The position numbers were made by a program, and so were the translations under genes. This document shows, one piece after another, positions 12,055-23,035 of a DNA stretch of 64,000 nucleotides. This stretch comes from Poecilobothrus nobilitatus (Eukaryota; Arthropoda; Insecta; Diptera; Dolichopodidae): contig OX352772.1 of assembly GCA_947095535.1 (NCBI GenBank), positions 37,467,445 through 37,531,444 of the forward strand, in the 5' to 3' direction. The notes beneath the pieces are model-generated. The model had not been told where the DNA came from. It worked only from the letters and a program-made list of their open reading frames with translations, and ran no database searches. Numbering within the stretch: position 1 is the stretch's first letter; each line of letters starts with the position of its first letter.

Positions 12055-13866
12055 TACCAAAATCCTCATCTTTTCTACATCATCTCTCTTTTTTTATCTT
12101 CTTGTTTATAAAATAATTCCTAGAATAAAGTTCGTAATGTTTACCATCTCATACACTTTAATAATTTTCTGGAGTTAAATTTTAGATCTAAGGTTATTTG
12201 TTATAATTTCTTAGTAGAATTATAGAAAATAAGATTTTGATTTGCAATAGATACTTTAATTTCCTGCCTATTAATTCAACAATTTAAACTTATATAAATT
12301 AGATGAACTTTCTAATATGAGATTATCTTTCATAGTATTAAACAATAATTTATAATTTTTTTTCAAATGAAATAAACTTTTTTCTTTTTTAACTTTTCAT
12401 AAAATTTTGATAGATTTATTGTTTCAGAAAATCTTAAAAAAGAAAAAAATAAAAACTTGCACCTTAATCATAGTATCCTATTAGTTATGTAGTATGACTT
12501 ATGAGTATCGCAGTTGAAACACAATTGCTTGACAAATAAAAATTATGATAATGGTGAAAAACAAAAACAAAAACAACAACAAAATATATTTACTCTTTTC
12601 CATGTGGCAATAATAATTCACTTTTTAATAATTTATTGTTAGGAAAATAGAAAAATTATTATGACTTCCGGTTTTTGTAAGAGTTGGACATAGAGGATTC
12701 TAAAGATTAAAAATAAATTTGAAAATAAAACAAAAAAAAGAGTTGATATAAAAAATTATGATCAAAATTTATGAGTTTGTTTATTTATCTGATCCTTTTT
12801 TATAATTTTTAATTTTTTTTTTAATTTCCATCGATTTTAATTCTAGCTAAATAATTTCTGCATTATGTATTCCGAGATTTCCATTTCTACGGTTATTTAA
12901 TTTTCGGCAATATCAAAACAACATTATATAGTTTTTTACATTTAAATGCTTTGTTTCTAAGTAATATTCAAAACTTTGCATTGCTTTGCTTTGCTTTAAA
13001 GTTGTAATAATCATTGAGCCGAGTAATATTTTTTATTTATTTATTTATTATTAAACTTTAATTTATAATATACACGTTTGACAAATTATGGCAATGATTA
13101 TTTTTTTAATAATACTATCGCCGTGACATATCACCAATCAGCTGATGCTGGTATTTGGTGATAATCTATTTTATATTTAATTATGCACAAATGTTCAATT
13201 CTTATTTACTCTAACTAAGAATTAACATTTTTAAACTTAAATTGGAACAAAATAGATTTAAATAATAAAAGAAATCTAAACAATAACAAAAAAGAAGAGA
13301 ATAGCAAAACAAAATAAAGACTACTGCTAAATTTAACTTAAAAATCCAATTACAAGAAGAAGTTTATACTTTACTAAAAATAGTAATAATAATAGGCGGA
13401 TTCATTGTTTGCTTACAGCCCCACTCCCAATTCAATATTTTCGCATTCTATTGTCTTATTTTTTCCTATCCCTACGTCCTAGCCAATATACTGCATTAGC
13501 AGTTAGGAGTTTCATCGCATTATATTGACTGAAGTTGGGTTTAGTCAGTAAGAATCTGTGACAAAAAATGGGGAATTCTTGGTGCCTTTGGAAGATTCTC
13601 ACCTACCTTAGGAAAAGGAAAATATTAACAATTATTTTATTTTTAGGAAAAAATCCTTGAAAACTAATTGAGAAGAAATTGCCAGTAGCGGATTAATTAT
13701 TAGTAGGAACAATATCTTTTATGTAATTAAGTTGCGTTGACTGATGCTTTGTGTTTATCATGTAAATACTTTTTCATTTCTTTAATAAATTTAGTTATTG
13801 ACTGTAGATTCTTTATCTTTTATTTAAAAAAACAATGATGACAATGAATTTAATTTAATTCAAAAA
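12055..13866. other. AT-rich stretch, no gene seen
   Basis: No gene was found. A short TTGCT/TTTGC run lies near 12978-13000. A moderately GC-richer patch at about 13415-13610 (with CCCCACTCCC and CCTACGTCC) has no recognisable domain in any frame. It could be an unrecognised repeat. Confidence 0.45.
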
Positions 13867-14014
13867 GGGGGCCTCGGTGGCCTAGTAGGTATAAGACCGT
13901 ATAAAATACGCTGTAAACTCCGAGGAAGCGTGGGTTCGAATCCCACACACCTTGTAAGAGCTGTGTAATTTCCTGTCCACATTTATGTGGCAGAGAAATA
14001 CATTAAATACAGAA
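13867..14014 (+). mobile_element. tRNA-like SINE, copy 2, internally deleted, with target duplication
   Basis: The head GCCTCGGTGGCCTAGTAGG gives an A-box-like TGGCCTAGTAGG, and the B box GGTTCGAATCC is intact near 13933. Relative to the 26.06 kb copy, about 45 bp are missing between GTAAGAG and GCTGTGTAA, removing one body hairpin. The 3' end CCACATTTATGTGGCAGAG is intact. The element is flanked by AATTCAAAAA at 13857-13866 and again at 14015-14024. This 10-bp target-site duplication is the signature of LINE-driven retroposition and fixes both ends. Confidence 0.92.
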
Positions 14015-14024
14015 AATTCAAAAA

Positions 14025-15699
14025 ACTCAATGTATTTATAGGTTTATGTTTGATCTTAAATTTAAAAAAAAAGAGAATCTTAACCGTCAATTTACTTTAA
14101 TTACCTAATCTTATAAGTTAATTTGATTTAAAAGAGGTTAAATTTAGTTTACAAAAGTGTAATATTAAAGTCAAGAGAAAGTTATAAGAATCGCAGTATT
14201 TTTTTTTGATTCCTGTTTTGTTTTTTGTTTAGACTTTATTAATGCTTGATTTTGATTTCTTTTAGTTTCTTTTAGACGATTCTAGACGATTCTTCTAGAC
14301 GATTCTTCCTTATATGCTTGTTAGTTTGCTGTTTTTACTTCTTTCTTTGTATACTTATTAATTTATTGGGATTTTGAAGAAATCATTATAGTGTAATTTT
14401 TCTATAGTCTTATCTGGCATCTATTTAAGATTCAATTGAACTGTCAAAATATTTTGGATAATGTCAAAACGATTTAACGCTTGAAACTGTTAAAATCTTT
14501 ATAATATAATTTTGATGAAACAACTAAAACTCATATTAATCTTATTAAATGCATCATCATTCAATGTATAAACTACTAAAAATACAAAATACTATAACTA
14601 ATATTGTTTGAAAAGCATTTAAATTATAATAAATCCGAGAAAAATAAAATACTAACAACTCATACTAACCAACATCTAATTCACTTCAATGAAAACAAAT
14701 AATTAATTCACACTAACGTTAATAATTAATTTTAATTTTTTTTTTGTAAAATTTTATTTGAAAAAAAAAAAAAAAATTAATTTAAGAATAATTATGTTAT
14801 CATTAAATATATAATTTTCATTTTCAAACAATTAATTACATATTAAATGTTTTATACATTAATGATTATTAAGATGGCAACACCTAAACAGATTTAATTT
14901 AAAAGGTGCAAAGAAAAATAGATAAAAAAAATGTTTGTTTCGCCATTTTGAATTTTTTTTCGCACTTTTGAACACGCAAAAATTTTTTTCTTTTTATAAA
15001 TTTGATATGGATAGGATATGAGGGTTTATTATAAAAAAAAAATTTAAAGAACTATACCACAACTTAATTAAAGGAAGAAATTCGATATTTTTATAATTAA
15101 ATGAAAATAAAATCAGAAAATTTATTGAAATGTTATATTATAAAAGTCAAATTTGCTTTATAATATGAAAAACAACTTCTGTCACAAACACCATAATTTT
15201 TTTTATGAGGTCAGCATTTTTTGATTAAGAAATATTTGACAACATCTGTACTACAGTCCCAAATATTATTCTGAGGTAATTTAAAAGGCTGGTAAAATAT
15301 TAGCAGAGCCTAAACAATTAGCGAAACAATTTTTCTGAATTTAATTCGAAAACATTTATGTTAAGATACGAAGCTTTTTTAATTTAAGAAAATCTACAAG
15401 AAAATTAAAGACATAGTTCTAAATTAAAAGACGATTTTGTAGACGATTTTAATCGTCAAGGTCAAAGTGTCAAATTAAAAAGTGGCGATTTAAAACATAA
15501 TTGAAAATTTTAATCTTTATTAGGTAATCGTTCGGAAACCCTACACTATACATTGACTCTGATAAAAGCCTACACTATTCCATTCGCTCTGATAAAAGAG
15601 TGATATAACAAACTACAGTTAGAGTAAAATCAAAATTGTTATTACGAAAAAATGTTTGAATGTATAACTTACCAGATCACTGGACATAAGTATAAGATC
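14025..15699. other. AT-rich stretch, no gene seen
   Basis: Contains a small tandem repeat of TCTAGACGATT at 14271-14308 and A/T homopolymers. GGAAACCCTACACTATACATTGACTCTGATAAAAG near 15540 is followed by a similar CACTATTCCATTCGCTCTGATAAAAG, a short imperfect direct repeat. Nothing is coding. Confidence 0.45.
14271..14308. repeat. TCTAGACGATT short tandem repeat
   Basis: About three copies of a 10-13 bp TTAGACGATTC/TCTAGACGATT unit in tandem. No associated gene. Confidence 0.75.
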
Positions 15700-15825
15700 T
15701 CTCTCTCTATTTTGAAGGAAATTATAGGTTTGACTGTAAATGTCATAATGGCGAATTAATATTACGACGTGTGTGGTATTCGAAACCGCACTTCCTCTGT
15801 GTTACTTTACACTCTATTTAAGAGT
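15700..15825 (-). mobile_element. tRNA-like SINE, copy 5, old and truncated
   Basis: Read on the minus strand, CACAGAGGAAGTGCGG, then TTTCGAATACCACACACG and TCGTAATATTAATTCGCC match the B box and first body hairpin of the SINE. The segment AGAGTGTAAAG upstream matches the region before the CACCGAGG arm. The A box and 5' arm, as well as the 3' end, are missing or too diverged. It is the oldest-looking SINE copy here. Confidence 0.7.
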
Positions 15826-18159
15826 AGTTTGTTATAATATATAGATATTTATATATAGTGAAAATAGAGTTCAAAGTCAATGCCGCTCACAATATTACTA
15901 GTTCTACCTTAAAGAGCACCATTTGTGCGAAAGAAAATTGAATTTAGTTATGACTAAGAATTATTTATACTGCAACTAACTCAATATAAAGAAATAAATT
16001 AATTAGAAACTACTCTTATTTTAAAGTTGACTTTTCGTAATATCTACGACTATCTGGATAATTGTATTTTCTATGTCTTTTTTACATTTTTTTTGAAATG
16101 AATAGAGTTAGAATTTAAAAATTCCAATAATTGACCAGATCAACTTTTGTTTTTTGTATTAGAAATACGAAAAAAAAAAAAACAAGGTAAAAATTCTAAA
16201 AACTTCAAATTCAGAACAATTTAATTTTCAATAATATTTATTTATGTATTTTATATTGCTTTTATTTTGTTTTTGTTTTGTTCTTTTAATTTTGACATCT
16301 ACACGTTTAACCCTTTCAAGGTTATCGTAGCAAAAAAAAAAAAAAAATAGAAACCAGCACTTTTGTGTTTTTTTTTTTTTACTATAACTCTATACTGATA
16401 GCTTTTAGTGCTTGTATGTCAGATTGATGATTTTTTTTTTTACTTTAATTCTAACATTCGCTTCAATTAACCAACATTAAAAAAAAAACGCTTTTTTTTT
16501 GTTATTTTTTTTTTTTGTTATTCTTTTTTTTTTTATTATTGCAGTTAACTGCTAGCGGATTTTTCTAATAGCAAATTAATCTGTTAATAGCACTTAAAGC
16601 AGTTAACATTATTAAACAACATTATTTTTGTATAGTTGTTGTTACTGTCATTATTATCATTATTGTTGTTGTTGTTTTGTTGTTACCTACCAAGTATTAT
16701 ATTGTTGTCTATATTTCGATTTCGACTATTTAATTTTTAACACCTGGGATTATGAATTAAAAAAGAAAAAAAAACAACAAATTCAAAAATTTGACAGGCT
16801 GACTAATGTTATTTGTATATGTATTATAAGTTGTTGTTGTATATTATTGTTGGTGGTATTCTTAGTACTATTGTATTGAGTTTTTTTTATTTTGTTTTTT
16901 TTTTTCAACCAAAGAGCTGTTTAAGTTATGAATAGTATGGTTAGTTACCTGTACTTATATTTAATTGAATAGGGTATCATTAAAGCTTTTGGTGGATTTT
17001 TTTTTTTTTGCCTTCTGCCATTATAGAGTACATTTTGATAAGTATTAAAATTTTTTTTTTTTTTAAATTTTTGTATATATTTAACAAAAAAAAAAAAAAT
17101 AAATAAAAATTTTATTTTAAGTAGAGTCTTCACTGATTTGTATAAAAAATTTGGGAAAAAGTATAGTAAAACAAAATTGTTAAACGTAATTTTTAAACTA
17201 TAGATAGAAAAAATAACTTTTAACTGTTAGATATTAAAAAATAGTCTTATTATGTGCTTAAGTTTACTATTATAGCTATTATTGATACCGTTTTAGAGCT
17301 AGTATAAATTTCTAACAAAGTTGCGATTCAAATAAATTTGATATTGATTGTTAATTCTAAAAATAATTTATTGGTCAAAAAATATAATCAAAGTCTAATA
17401 AATAAGAAAAATAATCATGACGTCTATCAATACTATTATTTTACTGTTAAGATATATGTAACTTATATTAGGTAGACATTTTGAAACGTTATTACTTATT
17501 ATAAAACAACATAAATAGCTTCTAAGAAACTTTTATTATTAAGGTTAGGTCCAATTCGTAATTCACGACAACTTTTTCTTTATATATGTTACTTAGTAAG
17601 GTGTACAACGAATCTAGATCGTAGTGATCATTGCTGCGTTTGCTAACCCTTCATCAATTGAAAAAACGAAAGGGAACTAAGATTACTTGCAATTTTTATC
17701 CTTCTTAGTTTTTCTTTCTTCCTGTTTTGAAATTTCTAAGAATTAGGTTTATTTCAACCTGTCTTTTGAAGAATGAAATGAACAATATGATACAATTTGG
17801 GCATCTTGAGGTTTCTCATTATGAGAACAAGCATTACCATTGAAGTAAATTTCTTTTTTCACTAATTTTTATTCTTTCTTTTTTAATTTGTTCCACATTA
17901 CTCATCGAAGATCTATAGGGCTTAAACATAAATAATGTATTAAATTTTTTAATAGAAGTCTTCACATTTTAATGTTTGGAGTTATTTTAAAGAAAATCTC
18001 TAAATCAAAAATTATTGACAGAGGTTAATAGAAGAGTTTCATTTGTTATTCTGGGGTTTAGTTTTGTCTATTAGTTTTAGAATTGAAACTTAGAAATAAA
18101 CTTTGAAATACTAGAGCCCTGCTGATTTAATATTTGTATGTGAATAAAAGTGAATGCTT
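15826..18159. other. AT-rich stretch, no gene seen
   Basis: Holds long T and A runs and a TTG/ATT trinucleotide tract near 16634-16685. The open frame at 16628-16879 simply translates that tract (Cys, Tyr, His and Val rich). No conserved domain or splice structure was recognised. Confidence 0.5.
16634..16685. repeat. (TTG/ATT)n microsatellite
   Basis: GTTGTTGTTACTG followed by ATTATTATC and TTGTTGTTGTTG. A compound trinucleotide repeat. Confidence 0.8.
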
Positions 18160-18607
18160 TTTTGTTTGTTTGTTTATGATTTATAGACTCCTGAGCCGAT
18201 CATCATGAAAGTTGAAAAAAAGTGTTTCTGGGCTAACCATTTTGCTCTAACGGAGCATTAAGTTCGGGCTGTAATGCAAATATTTAAACTTTTTTGCCCT
18301 AAAACAAAACCGGTTTGACCAATTGACTTCATATTTTGTATACGTGTTGCTCTTTGATAGTGAAGTTTATTGGCAAAACTTCTGACCATTGGATTGGTCA
18401 GAAAAAAATTCTGGAAGCGAATTATATCCAATTTTATGAAGTACTCCTTTGATCCCAAAGGAAGTCTCAAAAATTTTTTTGACACAGCAGCTTTAAGAAT
18501 TTTTGTGTTCATTTATTTCAATGACATCATCTTCAGTTAAAAATCCATATGTGTTTTTATTGAGAGCCACAGCAACGCTCACCCTAATACCTGGTGAGCG
18601 TTGCTAA
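18160..18607 (+). mobile_element. Repeat element ending in a 13-bp stem hairpin
   Basis: It begins with a TTTG run (TTTGTTTGTTTGTTTATG) and ACTCCTGAGCCGATCATCAT, a block of the 'TTTGTTTG...GACTCC..GAGCCGAT' type seen in many insect dispersed repeats (recalled, not checked). It ends with AGCAACGCTCACC (18571-18583), a 9-nt loop, and GGTGAGCGTTGCT (18593-18605), a perfect 13-bp stem that stands out in AT-rich DNA. CTAA follows at 18604-18607. The minus-strand open frame at 18258-18512 shows no motif and is taken as incidental. The end resembles Helitron termini (hairpin plus CTRR), though the usual spacer between hairpin and CTRR is missing. The family is not identified. Confidence 0.5.
18571..18605. 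other. Perfect GC-rich hairpin
   Basis: Arms AGCAACGCTCACC and GGTGAGCGTTGCT pair over 13 bp around a 9-nt loop CTAATACCT. It is the strongest GC-rich hairpin noticed in the window. It probably marks an element terminus. Confidence 0.9.
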
Positions 18608-21466
18608 TAATATATAAAACCAAACTATCGGCTACTAAGGCCATTGTAGGTTCTATGAGGGTTTATTACAAATTATCATATACAACTTAGTTCTTATTTT
18701 CATAAGAATCGATTCTTATTTACTAGAAAGCAGTTTTATTTGTAAAAATTTTTTAAAGTCAGTAGATCCGATTTCAATTTAGTTTTTATATTTAAAAAAA
18801 AAAAAAAATTGATTTTTTTTTTCTTTTATTTGAATTTTCCTTTTTGTGAGAACAAAAATATGCGTTAACATTATATGAATTGGCGATTTTAAGTGTAGTG
18901 TTTTTTTGTTTTTTTTTTTTGTACAGTAATTTTTTTTTTTTTTTATAATTTTCATGTTTTTTTTTTTTAAGTTTTTTTGGCGAATTGAAACATTTTCAGT
19001 TTATCAAGAATGACGTAATGTGTTGTTTTAAGTTCATTTTTTTTTGTATTTTGTTGGTTTTTTGATTTTTTTTTTTTTTTGTTTTTAAATTTACGCAATT
19101 GTATAAAAAAATTATTATTATGTGTTTTTTTTTTTTTTTTTTTGTGTAAAGTACAAAGTAACTCTGCTGGTAATTAGTTTATGTTCTTTGTTAATTTTTC
19201 TTGTTTTTTTTTTTGGTTTTTTTTTTTGTTTTTTTTTTAATGGTGGGTTTTCTCTGTACATAAAGTTCGTGCCATTAGAATTCAGTTTCAATATTATAAT
19301 ATATTTTTTTTTATGTATATATAATATGTATAGTTTTGTTGTGTTATAAAGCGCACAACATTTATAATTAAACTGACAGTCGGTTAAACAAACCGTTTTT
19401 TTTTTTTTATTTTGTTTTATTTTTTTATTTTTTTGGTAAAAAAATTGTTAAACATTTCCTGATTTATTATCATTCATTTATATGATGGTAAGTTAAAGTT
19501 TAAGAAGTTTAAAATGTTTAGAGTAATGATATTCTCCATTAGGAAGAACTATAATAAGTAATCTACACTTCTTAGATGCCCCGCCCCCTCTTTAATTTAG
19601 TATCTTAAGATAAAAAAAAAAAAAAATAGTTGAAATAGTTAAAATGTTAAATACTTGTTAAAAATCGAGTGAAATATGGAATAAAAAAGTTAATTTTGTT
19701 GAAAAAATTAAGAATTAATTTTTTTGAAGTTTGGTTCCTGAATTAAGTCATTCTAATTTAGAATAGAAGCTATAGAAGCTATTTGTTTTTTTCTTTTAAT
19801 ATAATTAAGATCGTTAAAAATTAGATTTGTTTTTTTTTTGTTTTGTTTTATTTTTTAAATAATAAAAGAGTTGTATGTTGATTTGTTTATTTTGTTAAAC
19901 ACTTTTGTTTTTTAATTTTTTTTTTGAAATTATTATAAAAAAAAAACAAAAAAAAAAATAAAAAATTAAAAAGTTATTGTATGAAAAATTGTTATAAGTG
20001 GTAATTGTTCTTAAGATTCGATTTATTTAAATTTATTTTTATGGAAGTTATATAAAAAAATAAGAAAACCAAAAAACAAATTAAAATACTTAAAAATTTT
20101 ATTTTAGAACTGATAGAATCTTAACAAAGAACATGTACATGATTTTGTTTCTGACATTTATAAATTAATAATAACATTTAAAAAACAAAAAATAAAAAAC
20201 TAACATTTAATGTTTAAAAAAATTATTAAAAAAAAAAAATGATTTCCTTAATTTAATATATTAAAATTAATTGTAGTATTTAATAACATTTTGCTATTAA
20301 AGTTTTTTATGTTAAGGGAATAATTTATGTTTTATTTATTAAATATTTCAATTTTTTTTTTATGGAGTTTTTCGGTTTGTGTGGTAGAAAAATTTTGATC
20401 AGTTATTAATACGTAAAGATTTATAGTAGTTATATTTGGACACGCAATCATCATTAATATTAGATTTTTAGAAATGTTTAAATGCAAAAGATTAGGTAAA
20501 AATAAATAAATAAACAATCAATTAGATTGCAGAAAAACAGATGTTATACAATAAAAAACTTAAGCCGGAAAGATAAAATCCTTTGACTAATTTTTATTTC
20601 TTTGCATCCCATTTGAAGGTTGAAAATCTGAACATTTGAATATTGGCCAAATTAAACCATTACTTTTAATATATATTAGTTTATATATTAGTTTATACTT
20701 AGTGTATATTGAGGAAAGAGATTTTTCTTTTGTCTTTTTGAGTTTTTAATTGGTTTGATTCGCAATACAAGGTTGTTTATATTCTTTTCTTTTTTAGTAT
20801 ATAAATGTCAACATCTTTGTTTTAAACACTCTTTCCAACATACAGTAACCTCTCAGTTTCGTTTATTCCTATTTTTCCCCAATTCTCAAACCAGTACATT
20901 GTACCATAGTTGCTTATCTAATGCTTTTGGTTTAAAACGGAAGTGATGTTTGGTTGATTCAAGTTCAACAACATCACAACCAATACTCACGTTGACTTCA
21001 TTGGTATCTTTCAAGATTCGCACTTACTCTCACAAAAAAAAAAAATGGTCTAAATAAGTGGTTATTGCTGTTTTGAAACAAGTATTAACTTCTACACCTA
21101 TACCCATCAAGAACCCATTATTAATTTGGACTGAATCAGCCTCTGTAGTTAATCACACCGTATGCATCATTTAATCTTAATAATTTATTTGTATTCTTTG
21201 ATATTTCTCCTTAAAAGTTTATTTAAGTTTTTATTCCTTGTACGGTACATGGTATATACATAATATTTTTTATAAAATTTTATGAAACTAATAAAAATGT
21301 ATGATTATTAATTGAATTATTGTTATTTTGATTTTGCTTTTTGATAGGATTATCACTTCTTTATTACTTTACACTTAAGCGATTTATTTTATCCTTCGAT
21401 TTATTATATATTTTAACATCAAAGAAAATATAAAAAAACTATATTTAGAGCTGTTGACGGTTTTAA
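18608..21466. other. AT-rich stretch with dense T tracts, no gene seen
   Basis: Dominated by long T runs between 18930 and 19450 and A/T runs thereafter. The open frames at 19122-19349 and 20755-20946 are Phe/Leu-rich translations of T tracts. A slightly more complex patch at about 20810-21040 has no recognised domain. No splice-bounded exon could be supported. Confidence 0.5.
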
Positions 21467-21868
21467 ATTAACATAAGTTCATCTCTTATGAAGAAACTTA
21501 GACTTTTTGAACGCAAATGCATAAGAATATGTTTAGGTGAGGCTAGAAAACCCGAAACGCAATATTTACACTACATTGCAAATAAAAATATTTACAATAA
21601 AGAACAAACTATCAGAATTGACAACTTCATAGTATCTATTATAAGAAAATTCTGGAGCAGAACATATTTTATCTACAACAAAAACACAATTAAAAACTCA
21701 GCTTATTACAATGACCTGTACTTCCAACATGCTATGGAAAAGAGATTTATCCCTCCAGAAGGGTTCATTTATTTGAACGAACATAACTATATACAAAATA
21801 CCGAAAAAGTTTGTCTCTTCTACCACTTTGAGAGAAGACCCACAGATACTAAAATACCAACATAATTA
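21467..21868 (+). pseudogene. Jockey-like LINE reverse transcriptase, C-terminal tail
   Basis: An uninterrupted frame reads ISSSLMKKLRLFERKC, then ICLGEARKPETQ, HYIANKNIYN, RIDNFIVSIIRKFWSRT and a tail ending KIPT before the TAA at 21866-21868. 'S-x-M-x-KLRxFERKCLR...YRKPES...HYISNKxxYN...RIDNF' is the hallmark C-terminus of Jockey-clade LINE ORF2 proteins. The homology reaches upstream of the first Met (21488) to about 21467; a TAA lies at 21464 and the polymerase core (YADD) is absent. The tail itself has no stops, so it is younger than the 5.8 kb LINE. A CACATTT repeat starts within about 30 bp downstream. It is a 5'-truncated, non-functional insertion. Confidence 0.85.
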
Positions 21869-21892
21869 CTAAATACCACCGAATAAATTTAG

Positions 21893-22858
21893 GCACCGAA
21901 GTACAGGTGTCTAAGTAACAGGTGTCTAGAAATAACATATTTACAATTTTTGAGCCCTAATGGGTCTTAAACAAGGGGTTATACAAAAAATTTTTCTGAA
22001 GAAACTTATACTGATTCTTTCTTGTCTCAAAATTTCAACTTCTTATCTCAAAGCGTACCGGATTTATGAAAAAAGAAATATCATGTAAAATTTGGTTTCC
22101 ACATAAAGGTAAATTCAAGTAGTAAATTACATAATATTGCATAATTTTGATATTGTTTTACATAGGTAAGAAAATTTCCAATCTTCTAGTGTTTTTAGAT
22201 TGTAAAACTACTACGCAGAGCCTGAGATGTATACATCTGAAAATAGGGTTTTTTTTTGCAAATTTTGAGGAACTGTAACTCTATACAATTAGAAGAAACC
22301 GTTAACATACATAAAAATATATTACTGGAGCTTTAATTTTTTGTGTTGCCGAAGAAAAATATGTACAGGTGCCTAAGTTACAGGTGTTTAAAAAAAGCAA
22401 ATTTTCTGAGCTCTAATAGCGAATAAACAAGGGGTGATCCAAAAAATTTTTCTGAGGAAACTTATACTAATTCTGAAAGTTCTTTCTTGCCTCAAAATTT
22501 CAAGCCCCTATCTAAAAGCGATGAAGGTAGAAAAATCATGCAAAATTTGGTTTTCACAAAACGGTAAATTTAAATAGTAAATTTAAAATAAATTTTGATA
22601 TTGATATACAAAGTTAAAAAAAAAATGATGTCGAATGGCGTTTTCAGAATTTTAAAGTTTGAGGGTCTGTAGTTCCGTAATGCATGGAGCTACATCAAAA
22701 AGTTGTTATATAACATTAATTTTTTTATGGGACCTACTCAAAATTTCATTTCTCTATCTTTAACGGTGTAGAAGTTTTGTAAACAGACGGACGGACGGAC
22801 GGACAGTGTGAAACTAACAGGTACATTTTTTCAAAATTTTTGGAAATTTGCTAAAAAC
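21893..22858 (-). repeat. CACATTT-family repeat, minus-strand copy
   Basis: On the minus strand the family starts at the right with TTTTTAGCAAATTTCC (near 22858) and continues AATGTACCTGTTAG, the CCGTCCGTCCGTCCG run, CTTCTACACCGTTAAAG, and two rounds of the modules with CACCTGTAACTTAGG-type and GAAATTTTGAG-type segments. It runs to about 21893 beside the Jockey tail. The family's normal 3' end (GGAAATGTGCGC...CTTGTT) is absent, so the copy is 3'-truncated. It lies head-to-head with the plus-strand copy at 23036. Confidence 0.88.
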
Positions 22859-22983
22859 TCATGGCAATATGTATGCATCATTTAAAGTACTTTTATTCAT
22901 ATGCTCATATGCGTTGCTTTTACTTAAACGAAATATTTCAACTACTCTAACTTTAACTTCGTAACAAAATCTTTGTTTTTATT

Positions 22984-23019
22984 CATATCATATCATATCA
23001 TAGCATATCATATCATATC
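22984..23019. repeat. (CATAT)n microsatellite
   Basis: Seven or so CATAT/ATATC pentamers with one G interruption, lying between the two head-to-head CACATTT copies. Confidence 0.85.
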
Positions 23020-23035
23020 TCATTATTAATCCTTT

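Noticed and set aside
16628..16879. Cys/Tyr-rich 83-codon frame resembling a small secreted protein
   Set aside because: It translates a TTG/ATT microsatellite and T-rich DNA; the cysteine pattern comes from TGT in the repeat.
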